NCBI GenBank assembly: GCA_028023455.1
Contig: JAQFVV010006837.1
Span: 178,532 to 242,531, forward strand
Direction: 5' to 3'
DNA: 64,000 nucleotides
DNA from: Epiperipatus broadwayi
Lineage: Eukaryota; Onychophora; Udeonychophora; Euonychophora; Peripatidae
Each line of letters opens with the position of its first letter. Positions within the stretch are counted from its first letter, which is position 1. The notes below the pieces were generated by a model. That model was not told where the DNA came from. It saw nothing but the letters and a program-made list of their open reading frames with translations, and ran no database searches. Below are positions 13,083-25,369 of this stretch, one piece after another. Made by a program: the position numbers and the translations under genes.

Positions 13083-13674
13083 GTAAAGAGAAAATTGTAC
13101 ATGTTGAATTAAATATTTTCATGGATTGTTATTATAATAAGGAATAGATATAAGGAGATTATAACAAAGTAAAAAGAGATAACTTTATCTTTGATGTTGC
13201 CAGGAAATTATCAATTATTAGTAATTGACAATTCTTCTGAGGCTAAACAAGTTTTCTCCATTAACCTATAACAGCTCATTTGTTGGAATTTATTAAATAT
13301 AAGGTCCTCTTTTACTTCAAGCCCAAGTTTGAAAATATTTAATTCAACATATACAACTCTCTGGAGAAGTTGAAGATTTTGTTTTAGAATGTTAAAAAAG
13401 ATGTTACTCTTTCACATACTTACACTTATAAAAGTAGCTTTATTAAAACAGGCAAAACTCTCTATACAGTAATTTTGTGGTTTACAAATAGCTTTCTGGG
13501 TTTAAATCCATTTAACAACTTAAATTTGAAGTAAAAGAGAACCTCCTTTTGCTTCAATAAACCCTAACAAAAGAGCTATTAAAGGTTAATGGAGAAAACT
13601 TGTTTAGCCTCAGGAGAATTGTCAGTTAGTAGTAATCAATAGTTTCCTGGCAACATCAAAAGCTAAAATTATCT
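13083..13674. repeat. Inverted repeat with ~150-bp arms
   Basis: 13177-13328 pairs with 13522-13674 (shared gaggctaaacaagttttctc and gatgttgccaggaaa words); the loop is about 193 nt. A smaller overlapping inversion pairs 13083-13122 with 13330-13372. Divergence is roughly 15 percent by eye, so the element is old. Confidence 0.7.
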
Positions 13675-15849
13675 GTTTATGTGGATTATAATTTCCATAT
13701 GTATATTCTTATTTACATGCATACATACACACATTTGTGGCACTGAGACTTTTATATTCAGACTCTATTCTTAAAGTTTCAAAATGCTTTTTATGTATAA
13801 CATATTAACACTAATGATAAAAAGTCCTGAATGATATTAATTTCAGCTAGGAAAGCATATGATAATTATTCTTTAGAATTTCTTATATATATTATACCAA
13901 CAATAGTCACTAGAAAATGAGTATGACAACTTCAATTCTAAGAAGATAAAAATTCTTCAGAGATGATTTTTTTTTTGATGACTATACAAACCAATCTATG
14001 GACAAAAAATTGCTGGTCCAATTTTCTAAAATATTTTATCAATACATCTAATTGCTGTTTTTCAATGTATTCTATTCCCTAACATATCTTCCTATGGTAG
14101 CAATCAACATTTAATTTCTTTAGAATATCCTTGAGATGGCTCTTATCAATGTAAATGGGATTTACCTCTACCAAGAAACTATGCTTTTTAGGAAGTTTTG
14201 TATTGTTCATTTATTTTATTAGTTCTATCCTATGAACATATAATTTTACAGTAAAAGATTTTATAAGTGCATTGCACATGAACAAATAAGCTTTTAATTT
14301 AATTGAATACTAAGCTAAGTGCTTTCGGGATATATATTCCCATATTCATAGCTAGGTGCATAGTGAGAAAATATCTATACTGAATGTAATATGCAAATCT
14401 ATGTAAATATGAGTGCATAAATTATAACATCCATTTTCTTGATATGAAGCAGGCTTCTTTTCTACTGATTGCAGTGGGATCACTTGCTATGTAGCAAGCA
14501 TCTTTAATTTTTCAGCTGTTGTACTTAAAATTTAATACTATGTAAAAAGTGTACTGATCTTTATATTTCTATGACAGAAATATTTCTTCATGCAATACAT
14601 ATTAACATTTTAAAATATATTACCATTATAACACACATTTTTTATTCATAAATAAAGATATCCCAAAAATAACACATGGCATCCTAAGTTTTATTTTATA
14701 TTGAATCAGAACTCTTCAGTTAGCTTAGGCTACATGTAATCTGTTAGACAGATTCTCATCCTTTGGTCAGTATTTAATAATGTAAAATTACTACAATTTA
14801 ATTGGCAAGTATCAAATTTCCTGTGTTCACATCACTGATACCATTCATTTTAAATAAATATAATAATGATTTTTATTTAAGTATTATTCTAGATATGATA
14901 TATACGATCTGTTTTTAAATAAGAATTAATACTTGGTATAATTAACCTGATATGATTTTTTTTCTAAATGTATTATTATTTTTAGAAAAATCTATAGAAC
15001 ATCCTTTCCACTACATATTCTTAAATATATGAAAAGATACGTGAAAAAGGTAAATAACATTCAAGATGTATTGTGTGATCAATAAGCACACGTAAAAGAT
15101 TGTAATGGATATTGGGTTCATTTAATATCTTCAGATGACAAAATAAATGTTTTAAATATATCTAACATTGATATAAAAAAAATAATGAAGTTGGATTAAT
15201 AATACCATGTGTTTGTGATTGATTACAAAAACAGATATATTAATTTTTAACTGGGTGCAAATATTATATTTGATCTAGAAATGATATAATATCTAGCCTA
15301 ATAATTGATGTTATATTGACTACAAACTATTTTTCTGTTGCTATTTCTGATATGCATGGGTACATTATAATATTTATAACTGATTTTTCTTTTTTTGTAT
15401 GTGTGTAAGTAAGGTTTGTTCTATGTAGGTTTCCCCCCCACTTGTTTACAAACTAATTTCGTTTTTTCTTTTCCATAATCATAGTATAAATTGATACTTT
15501 GTGCCTCTATCATGATTGAATGTATATACTAAGGATTTTTCTATGCATGTGGAATATATGTGGTTTTGATTCTGCAATGAAGAAGTATTGATACAAAATA
15601 ATTTAAGAATGCCAATTTTTCTTCTTGTTTTGATTTTGCTTTGAATTTAATTGAAAAGCATATGTTATTGATGTGTGTCCATAATGTTTATAACAGATAA
15701 AAATACAACAAAAATATCAGAGATATATTAATGCCTGACTTGAGGTAGAGATGAAATAATATTTATAGATGTGGATTCAAGTTTTTCCATGTAAATGTTG
15801 TTGATGAAGATGAAAGTGGTAAACTTGAAGTCACACCTTGATTTTCTTA

Positions 15850-16560
15850 AAAAAATTCTGTTACATTGAAAGTATTTTGAGTTGTGCAAAATGTTAAGAG
15901 TTCAAGAATATAATCAATAGGAAAGAACTGTTCTTGTTTGTAAGCGATTATTGTCATTTAATCTTTTTATTTCAATAGACACAGCTTTGTCACAGGGTAT
16001 ATTTGTGAATAAAGTTTCAACATTGAAGCTTAACCAATTTTTTTTTATTTTCATGTTTTTTTTATTAACTCCACAAAGAGTTAAAATCCATGATCAATGA
16101 TTTGTAAGCTATTAGCCTCATTTAACCTTTTTCTTTCAAAGGATAATGCTTCATCGAGAGTATATTTATGAATAAATATCTTTCATTTAAGCATAACCAA
16201 TTTGTTCTTTCTATTTTCATTAATTCTTCAAAGTTCTTAAAATCCATGATTTAGGAGTGTGTCTTGTACAAGAAAGGACTAAAAATCTTGACAAGTTCTA
16301 GAACTAACAATAGATTTTAATAGAACAAAATTTTATGTATTTTAGATAGTTTATAAGCATGGAGGATTTTACTGACTTTTCTTTCAAAGGACGATGCTTA
16401 ATCATGAAGTATATTTGTGAAGTATTAACTTCTTTCAACAAAGCTTAACTAATTTGTCCTTTCTATTGTTCCATTTTCTTCATTAATTCCACAAATTTCT
16501 TAGAATCCATAATCTAGGACAGTGTCTTGTTTAAGAAAGGACTAAAAACTTAAGAAAAAA
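15850..16560 (-). pseudogene. Penelope-like RT relic, first copy, motif repeated three times
   Basis: On the minus strand, decayed frames give a reverse transcriptase core of the Penelope-like type. Around 15930-16030 the frame reads SFNVETLFTNIPCDKAVSIE followed by KRLNDNNRLQTRT, matching the 'SFDV.SLFTN(I/V)P..(E)A' box of that family. Two further diverged versions of the same box lie upstream on the minus strand: around 16130-16250 (MDSKNF-type lead, then TLDEALSFERKRLNEANSLQ) and around 16370-16520 (MDSKKFVELM, then a broken FTN and SFERK equivalent). Stops and frameshifts are frequent. No GIY-YIG endonuclease domain was recognised. The family call rests on this box; the repetition suggests internal duplication of an RT segment before decay. 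Confidence 0.65.
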
Positions 16561-17059
16561 TCATGATAAGTTTTGACAAGGCAAAGTTATGGAATAATAG
16601 GGCTTAATAAAACATCATGTTATGCATTTTAAGTAGTCTATAAAGATGGAGGATATTGAAGAAATATGATCTTAATTTACTCTTAACTGAATTAGTAATA
16701 TACCTGAGATGGATTCTGATTAATCCTCATAACTTTGCTTCTGTACTTAGTAAAGGAATTTTTCATTTCAATAAAAATTTTATTAACAATAAATAGTGAT
16801 TACATACTAATAAAGGATAAATAAATGAATAAATTGTACAATAATATGATTATATAATGTTCTATTTGTTATCTGGCTAGATTATGTTATGAGAGCACAA
16901 ATGTTATACTCTTATGTGGTTAGGTATAGTGAAGAGATTCTAAGAACTTGTTTAAGGGTATTAGCATTTTTAATATAAACATGAATATTTTCTTTTATAA
17001 TTGACTATTCTATAATGCTGGGTAGGTGGGAATTGATAATCAGGAAAAGGAAAGAGCAG

Positions 17060-17632
17060 TTAAAGACCAGGTGTCATCAAAGACTTTACTGGAGGCAAGG
17101 AGCTGGTCACGTTTCTTGATTTTTTTTGAGTGCTTGATAAAACAATGGTATGATTTGTGGTGGGGGTAATTCCATGAGACTTTTGCATCTCACTATCCAT
17201 ATGGAATAAAGGACAAAGGTAGAAAGCCTTATTATTGAAAAAAAAACCATTATGAATGGCATTTTCAAGTGAGAAAATCATATCAGGTCTTATGTTGGAA
17301 TTGATTATAATTATATCTTTCAGAGTTTTAAGTCTTGGGCACCGGTGTATAATATGGTCTATGGTTTCATCTTCACGAGCACACAGACCACATATAAGGT
17401 CAATGCTGGTAAAACCTCTTCGGTGATAAAGAAACCAATTCGTGGGTAGCACATTGTCAATGTTTTTTACAAGCTTAACATGAGTAAATTGATAATTTTT
17501 ATTATTAATTAGACCAGAGATTATCCAATAAGAATAATATTTCTGTAGTGTAATTTTCACTATACCATTCTCATTCAAGATCAAGACTGGATTATATCGG
17601 ATTTTAATACCTTGAGGAGTGTATAAAACCAA
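17060..17632 (-). pseudogene. LINE C-terminal zinc-finger (zf-RVT) fragment, frame open
   Basis: A 190-codon open frame. Near residues 83-100 it carries CGLCAREDETIDHIIHRC, a C-x2-C-x8-H-x4-C zinc finger typical of the C-terminus of many non-LTR retrotransposon reverse transcriptases. Preceding it is the usual NWFLYHRRGF-type lead-in. The upstream RT domain is absent, so this is a 5'-truncated piece that happens to stay open. It is the last part of the ~3.4-kb composite unit, lying between the first copy of the Penelope-like block (below 16755) and the second copy of the AT-rich block (from 17660). A shortened second copy lies at 25121-25266. No start codon can be assigned biologically; the frame is probably not expressed. 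Confidence 0.75.
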
Positions 17633-19160
17633 TCGCTACATTGCATGAGAATGGACAAAGAAGTTTTTAGTTTAATTAAGAGTAAACTAAGTGCTTTCAG
17701 GAGATATGTACTCCCATATTCATAACTAGGAATGTAGTGAGAAAATATCTATACTGAATGTAATATGCAAATCTATGTAAACTTGAGTGCATAAATTATA
17801 ATGTCCATTTTCTCATTATGAAGAAGCAGACGTCTTTTCTATTGATTGCAGTGGGATCACTTGCTATGTAGCAAGCCTCTTTAATTTAACTGCTGTTATA
17901 CTTAAAATTTAATACTATGTAAACATTGTACTGATCTTTATATTTCTATGACAGAAATATTTCTTCATACAATACATATTAACATTTTAAAATATATTTC
18001 CATTATAACACATATTTTATATTCATAAATAAAGATATACAAAAATAATAAATGGCATCATAAGTTTTATTTTACATTCAATCAGAACTCTTCAGTTAGA
18101 CAGATTCTTATCATTTAGTCAGTATTTAATAATATAAAATTACTACAATTTAATTGACACGCATCAAGTTTCCTGTGGTCACATTATTAATACCATTCAT
18201 TTTAGATAAATATAATAATAATTTTTATTAAGTATTATTCTAGATATGATATATTCGATCTGTTTTGAAATAAGAATTAATACTTGGTATAATTAACCTG
18301 ATATGATTTTTTTTTTCTAAATGTATTATTATTTTTAGAAAATCTATAGAACATCCTTTTCACTACATATTCTTTAAATATATGAAAAGATACATGAAAA
18401 AGGTAAATAACATTCAAGATGTATTGGGTGATCAATAAGCACATGTAAAAGATTGTAATGGATTTTGGGTTCATTTAATATCTTCAGATATCTTTATATA
18501 TTTAAAGAATCTATGACAGAATAAATGTTTTAAATATATCTATTATTGATAAATTAAAAAAAAAAAGGTAATGAAGTTGGATTAATGATACCATCTATTT
18601 GTGATTGATTACAGAAACAGATATTTAACTGGGTTCAAATACTATATTTGATCTAGAAATGATATAATATCTGGCCTAATAATTGATTAATTATTATCAT
18701 TATTGACTTTATCTAAAGAGGACAATGGCAAACATTTGATAGAAGTTTGACACTTGTAGATGAAATTATAATAATTGGTTACCTGTAGCCTCTATACATA
18801 CTTCTTTAACATCTAGTATTAAACTCATTATTGTTTTTACATTAGTTTAGTATTTTTTTTTAAAAAAAAAATGCACTGATAGTTGCATAGAAGGTCATCT
18901 GACAATCAATTAACTTTAGCAAAAAATTAAATTGAACACAATGAGTTTTTTTTTTTTTTAAATTTTTCTTAGGTAAGAATCTATCCAGAAAGATTTAGCT
19001 ATTATATTCAATACTTTATCATTATGCTTAACAACTGATGAAAGTGTGATATGAATTCTGTTAAGTATTAATAATAATCAAGTATTTAATTGCTCATGGG
19101 ATTGTGTGATATTCAAGTACTGATTGAGTATAACAGGTTCATTAAATTGATTAAAATTTA

Positions 19161-19222
19161 TTTGGATTCTCAACTGACAATCCATTTAAAATCCGCCAAT
19201 TAACCACTATACTAATATATAC
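19161..19222 (-). repeat. tRNA-like SINE head
   Basis: The minus strand has TTAGTATAGTGGTTA (A box, Asp-like), then AGTTGAGAATCC about 40 nt on (imperfect B box). Confidence 0.45.
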
Positions 19223-20645
19223 AAAGTAATATTGCTCAATTAGAATCCTATAATCATATTTGCAGTCAAATAGCTAACACGTTTTTTTTTCTTTCAAAAA
19301 TATTGCAGGCGAAAATTATCCTCCCCTCCCCGAAAACTTTTCTTATAAATCCATCTATTCAATTGTTTGTTACTAAAAATAATTAAAACTGCCTTCAGGA
19401 AATCCCATTTTATAATACAAAATCCATTAATTAAAAGTAATTCACTCTTTTCCACTTTGTTAATCCTATAAATTATACAATTAAACCCTGATATTAGCTC
19501 ACAAAATAATCTGATTAACAGAAAATGTAGTTAACATGTTTGCTAGTAAAAGTCGGTTTCACTTCACATAAATAATTTAATAATATGTATTTTAAGAAAC
19601 AAATTAAATAATTTACATCGTTATGAATTTTAGCATATCTCAGATATTTTGAAAATGCGAACAGATCAATTTATTTAATTTTAAGTTATCCAATATTAGA
19701 TCTAAATCATTTTTATTGCTATGATAATTTATAAATTCGTCTTACAGGTGACAAACATTCCCTTTCTAAATAAGAAAAGGTAAAAAATATTTTTGTAGTT
19801 CTTTTTCCATTGCCAAATTTAATTATCATACCTACAATGTTCTCCATATTTAAGGCATAGCATTTGCATTATACAACATTTTAGAATATTTCTTATATTT
19901 TTGATCCATTTATATCTTAATTCTTCATCTATTTTAGTTAACGATAGTATACAATTTTCTTGGCACTTCTTTTTATTTTTCAAGTTTTCAAAATACATAT
20001 CTTTTGTCACTGGAATGTCATTTAAAATGCATACAACATCTCTTTTCTTATGAATCTGGTGTTTTTTTATCAATATTTTCTACTGGAACAATATCTTCCT
20101 TGGTTCTGATAATATTGTCCATATATTATAAAAATCTTTTCTTCTTGGGTATAGGTTTATTTGCTAATTAACATTTCTCATTACAAAGATTCAAATTTTT
20201 TTCTAATTACTAATTGAACCAATAAAATTATAAATAAATTTGTACTCCTTAATACATTGATAATGTGGTATAGTTAGAATTCCAAACAGTAAAACATTAA
20301 TTAATCTTTTATAGTCCATGCTTCTATAACCATATAATACAATAAAATGCCTAAAGTTTTCATGGAAATGAATACTTCAATTTCATCACAGATTGCATGG
20401 TAGTGAATATTATGGTTTTGCATCTACTATAATCATTACTAATTTCTCTATAGTTTTACTTTTCATTGTTATCAAGTTATTAAAAGATATAAACTTAACC
20501 CACCCATAATGAGTACCATTATTTAAATAGTAATTACTATATTTCTCTGATTTTTTACTATCATAGACCTTCCACACACATTTTTTAAACATATCATACA
20601 ATTTACACCTTTCTTAAACACTTCATCAATACTTTTATTTACATC

Positions 20646-20738
20646 AAACTAACAGTTTCAACTGTCTGCAGTCATCATTAGAGCTCTTGCTAAACAAGAG
20701 CTCTAATGATGACTGCGGGACAGTCGAAAATGTTAAAG
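20646..20738. repeat. Head-to-head palindrome of a dispersed repeat
   Basis: The arms 20646-20689 and 20695-20738 meet at gagctcttg / caagagctc with a 5-nt loop. Each arm begins a repeat also present once at 36653-36751 (gatgatgactgcaggacagt word). The left arm's homology to that copy continues leftwards to about 20590. Confidence 0.75.
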
Positions 20739-22020
20739 TAGAAATCAATACATAGGAAAAGAAGTAGAAAATTATATTACATTTTTTTAAGTCTATTATT
20801 TTTCAAAGTATAGTCTTGTATTGATATCAGCATTATCTAAAAGACTCTATCCCATATACGTAATATCTTGTACTAAAACTCACAGTTTGCTCATCTTTCA
20901 AATTACATTTTTTAAATGTACAATTTTGCTTTATACACTTATGAAAAAGTCTTTGACTTCATTTCTAGTAAATCTTCTATCAAGTCTCTAATCATGTCTT
21001 GTTTTTCTCATTTAGCTTGTGAATTGAACTTTTTATTTGTTACACTGCATTATACCAAATATTAAAATGGCATACAATTTAACTGTTACAAATTTTAATT
21101 TGATAATTTCTATGTTCTCTGTATAGATAACAATTTACATAATAAACTCACTTATGAAAAAGTTGAATTGTAAGTAAAAAAGAATTAGCATCTAAATAAA
21201 GATTAAATGTATAAAATTTATATATCTACATTAAACAATAATGGAGATAATCATTTGATATCTAATGGTATTATCTTGCCATTCTAAAGCGATATTTATG
21301 TATGCTTCATGTCTATAATTTAAAAAATTCGAATGAATTTTAATAATAAATGTTTTAAATAATTTTTATTATATATACAATTTATATGCACAGATAAATG
21401 TATATGGTACAATTAATGATAAATTTATTTTAAAAGCATGTGAAAACAAAATGTATTTTTTATTAACAATCACAAAGTGGAAACAAAATTCTTAGACAAA
21501 GTATTTAAAATGCTTGTAAACAGATTAATTAAGTAAGGAGTTAAATATCTGATGTAATTTAGGCTGTTATTTTATTAATCCCTTTCAAAGATAAAAATTG
21601 GTAAATGGTATGATTGGGCATAATGAATTGTGGACCAACACAGAGGTCAGACATTGTTTCAACCAATAGATTAAAGAATTCAAACAGCTACTAAAGGATC
21701 CTATTTTTGCTGATAAATCAGGTCAAAAAGATATAAATAGGGATCATAAGCTGATTCTGATTATCATTATTCAGATTTCATTCTGCTTATTCTATAATAT
21801 GCTTTAAGCAATCCAGCTCATCTTATTCAGCAATTGTCTTTATTTATGTTTTTGTTCCAATGCGATGCAGGTGTAGAGAAGCTGCCATATGCTTCACTCT
21901 AACCAGAAAATAAAGTCACTTTTTGAAAAACACAGAAAACATATGATGTTTAACAATAACTGCAAATAGAAAAAGGAAATTAGAGAAATAAGAAACATAT
22001 TATTCTTTATAATAACGGAA

Positions 22021-22311
22021 ATACAGGCATATTATATCCCTGTATCAATATATGTAATATATAGGGTATATGAGTACAGGCTTTCACATGATACACAACT
22101 CACTACTCTATCTCATAACACTGATACACTTAAACACATATATGTCAAAAAGATAATAATCACCAATATAAGTATTTCATGCTAATTCAGCAATCATCAG
22201 TTGGCCCAGATTACCATCTCTGTACATATATGCAGTAAATGGTCAGATATATATTAAGATAGCCAATCTTCATACTTTAATGGATAGGCTTCAATCCACT
22301 CCACACTCCAA
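22021..22311 (+). repeat. ~470-bp family, subtype b, partial
   Basis: Begins with the 'acaggcatattatatccctgt' mini-hairpin and 'tagggtatatgag' typical of subtype b. It carries 'ttggcccagattaccatctc' and ends in the early tail. Confidence 0.75.
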
Positions 22312-23079
22312 CACAAATTTATTCTGAAACTCCATATTTTTATAAATGAAATTTAGTTTAAAATTCTATTGTTGACTTCATCACTTTTATGAAACTGTTT
22401 CACTTTCCTTTTCTTTTTCCAAAAACTAATTTTACAATTAGTTAACAAAAACTTTTTTTTATACAGAAATGTTTGTTTGAGAGGAAATGCAAAAAAGCTT
22501 ACATGCATACCACTCAATTAAATCTTAACACTTTATTTACCAAGAGTTTAGAATTAAAATGTTGTCAATTATTATTGCCATATTTGACACTCATATTTAA
22601 TGTGTGTAGTTACTTCTGCATAGTTACACTATTTTAGCAATAGAATTCAAGGTTTGATACTTGAAAACACTTTCACCATTTGTTCTTACGCTTAATAGAG
22701 TCTTAGTGACTTGTAAATAATTTTCTCAGCTCTCTGGGAGAGAAATGGAGATTTTATTTGCACATCCTTAGAAATAAAATCCTTAGATTTACATTTACAT
22801 ATAAAAGTCTCTTAATTTACTACTTCAGTCAGTTTCAAATATAGTTTTTCATAATCTCTAACATCTGATATAGTTTTAGGTCCATACAAAATAATGTATG
22901 TCTGAAAGTGTGTGATAAAAGCATTTTACTTGTAATTATATGTTGAACTATTTCTTTATTTAGAACTTTTCAAATACATTCAATTGTCAATGATAGCAAA
23001 CAGATTACTATATTACAAAATTTTTTGACTAATACTATTTTATTTTGTTCTTCAGGTGTTGCTGGTCTTACTATTGACT

Positions 23080-23158
23080 TTATTGTATGCAAATTGCACC
23101 CAGGACCTTTATATTCATGAATACCTAATTAAGATGACACTGTAACCAATTAAGCTGT
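23080..23158 (-). repeat. tRNA-like SINE head
   Basis: The minus strand has AGCTTAATTGGTTACAG, an A-box-like D arm. The downstream B box is poor (AAGGTCCTGGGT). Confidence 0.35.
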
Positions 23159-24149
23159 TACATCAAACCAATAGTAGAAATTTTATATTCTTAACTATGA
23201 GGGCATCATAACTTTTCTCTTTTTTCACAGGGTCAAGGTTATCAAGTATTTACAAGCTATATAAATAATCACACTAAACCGAATAATAGAATTATTGGCC
23301 ATTATTATGTGAAAAAACTTGTTCTTCTCTTTCTTTTTTGTACAATACTTTAGTTTCTTTCCTAGTGGAGCATATGCTTATTGATATGTACATGGTCAGC
23401 TAGTTTAGCTACATCTGTTTTTCCTCTCAAAGCATAAGTTTGTGTTTTTTGATCATTTTCCAATGGGGTGGCACTTTCTTTAATATTTATATATTTACAT
23501 GGCATTTCACAGATTCAGTTTTTGTTTTTTAGAATTTGCAATTTAGATTTTGTAGACATTAGAACTCAACATAGCATATTATGGCATTGGAAAGCTATTC
23601 TGATATTATATTGACAAATTATTTTTCTATTGCTATCTCTGATATGTATAAGCACATTACAATATTTATAATTGATTTTTCTTTTTTGTCTAAGTAAGGT
23701 TATTTTTCATGAATGTTTGTTCTATGTAGGTTTCCCCCCACTTGTTTACAAACTAATTTCTTTTTTTCTTTCTCATAGTGATAGTATGACTTGACACATT
23801 GTGCTTCTATTATGATTTAATGTATGTGCTAAAGATTTTTCTATATATGTGGAGTATATGTGGTTTTGATTCTGTAATGAAAAAGTGTTGACACAAAAAA
23901 ACCTAAGAATATAAATTTTTGTTCTTGTTCTGATTCTACTTTGAATTTATTTGAAAAGCATATGTTATTGATGTGTGTCCATAATGTTCATAACAGATGA
24001 AAATACAACAAAAATATCAGATATATATTAATGCCTGACTTGAGGGTAGAGATGAAATAATATTTATAAATGTGGGTTCAAGTTCTTCCATGTAAATGTT
24101 GCTGATCAGGATGAGAGTGGTAAACTTGAAGCCATACCTTGATTTTCTT

Positions 24150-24870
24150 AAAAGAATTCTGTTATATTGAAAGTATGTTGAGTTGCGCACAATGTTAAAA
24201 GTTCCATTATATAATCAATAGGAAAGAACTGTTCTTGTTTGTAAGCGATTATTGTCATTTAATCTTTTTCTTTCAATAGACACAGCTTTGTCACAGGGTA
24301 TATTTGTAAATAAAGTTTCAACATTGAAGCTTAACCAATTTGTTGTTTCTTCTACTTTCATGTTTTTTTTTATTAACTCCACAAAGAGTTAGAATCCATG
24401 ATCAATGATTTGTAAGCTATTAGCATCATTTATCCTTTTTCTTTCAAAGGATAATGCTTCATCGAAAGTATATTTATGAATAAACATCTTTCATCAAAGC
24501 ATAACCAATTTGTTCTTTCTATTTTCATTAATTCCTCAAAGTTCTCAAAATCCATGATCTGGGAGTGAGTCTTGAACAAGAAAGGACTAAAAATATTAAC
24601 ACTTTTCCATGGCAACATTCTAGAACTAACAATAGATTTTAAGAGAACAAGGTTTTATGTATTTTGGGTAGTTTATAAGAATGAAGGATTTTATTGACTT
24701 TTCTTTCAAAGGACGATGCTTAATCATGAAGTATATTTGTGAAGTATTAACTTCTTTCATCAAAACTTAACTAATTTGTCCTTTCTATTGTTCCATTTTC
24801 TTCATTAATTCCACAAATTTCTTAGAATCCATAATCTAGGACTGTGACTTGTTTAAGAAAGGACTAAAAA
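24150..24870 (-). pseudogene. Penelope-like RT relic, second copy
   Basis: This is the duplicate of 15850-16560, offset by 8301 nt (for example the ggaaagaactgttcttgtt word at 15920 and 24221). It carries the same three RT-box versions. In one of them a 62-codon frame (24430-24618) stays open: HSQIMDFENFEELMKIERTN, then a degraded SFD..LFTNI equivalent. It is no better preserved than the first copy. Confidence 0.65.
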
Positions 24871-25099
24871 TCTAAGAAAAAAAATCATGATAAGTTTTGA
24901 CAAGGCAAAGTTATGGAATAATAGGGTTTAATAAAACATCATGTTATGCATTTTAAGTAGTCTATAAAGATGGAGGATATTGCTGAAATATGATGTTAAT
25001 TTACTCTTAACTGAATTAGTAAGACACCTGTGATGGATTCTGATTAATCCTCATAGCTTTGATTCTGTACCTAGTATAACAATTTTTGTCAACTTTTTT

Positions 25100-25280
25100 T
25101 TACTAGCTTGACATGAATAATTAATAATTTTTATTATTCATTAGATCAGATATTATCCAATAAGACAATATTTCTGTAGTGTAATTTTCACTATACCATT
25201 CTCGTGGAAGATCAGGACTGGATTGTATCAGCTTTTAATATCTTGTGGAGTGTGTAGAAACCAGTCACTACATTGCATAA
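25100..25280 (-). pseudogene. Second, truncated copy of the LINE zf-RVT fragment
   Basis: It matches 17440-17640 with scattered differences: the stretch around the ATTATCCAATAAGA motif, the GTAGTGTAATTTTCACTATA segment, and the 'ctacattgcat' end. The part carrying the zinc finger (17060-17440) is missing. It sits directly after the second copy of the Penelope-like block, as expected if the whole composite unit was duplicated. The same sequence then reappears inverted at 25280-25369. Confidence 0.75.
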
Positions 25281-25369
25281 GAATGGTATAGTGAAAATTA
25301 TACTACAGAAATATTATTCTTTATTGGATAATCTCTGGTCCAATTATTGATCAATAAAAATTATTAATA
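25121..25369. repeat. Hairpin made from the LINE fragment (~80-90-bp arms)
   Basis: 25121-25201 pairs with 25280-25369 through the shared 'agaatggtatagtgaaaatta' region and the 'ttggataat' words. It is an inverted duplication of the truncated LINE piece. Confidence 0.75.

Larger units (their letters stand above)
14287..17659. repeat. Composite ~3.4-kb tandem unit, copy 1
   Basis: The unit comprises an AT-rich block A (14287-15305), the Penelope-like block B (15306-16755), and the LINE zf-RVT fragment (about 17040-17659). The same order recurs immediately to the right. Offset for block A is 3374 nt, from gagtgcataa at 14411 and 17785. The two copies differ by many substitutions and small indels, so the duplication is old. 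Confidence 0.8.
18688..23601. other. ~4.9-kb segment splitting composite copy 2
   Basis: Mostly AT-rich DNA. It holds tRNA-like heads near 19161-19222 and 23080-23158, two short unrecognised minus-strand frames (19819-20073 and 20410-20601), a palindromic pair of a dispersed repeat (20646-20738), a TATA and AATAAA pair near 21732-21914, and a member of the ~470-bp family (22021-22311). I saw no long terminal repeats or inverted ends that would define it as a single transposon, so it may be several nested insertions. Confidence 0.55.
17660..25280. repeat. Composite ~3.4-kb tandem unit, copy 2, interrupted
   Basis: Block A' is 17660-18687, block B' is 23602-25085, and the shortened LINE fragment runs to about 25280. 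Block A' stops matching copy 1 just after 'cctaataattgat', and block B' resumes with 'gatattatattgac', the next sequence in copy 1. The 4.9 kb between is therefore extra: 8301 minus 3374 equals 4927 nt. Confidence 0.8.
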
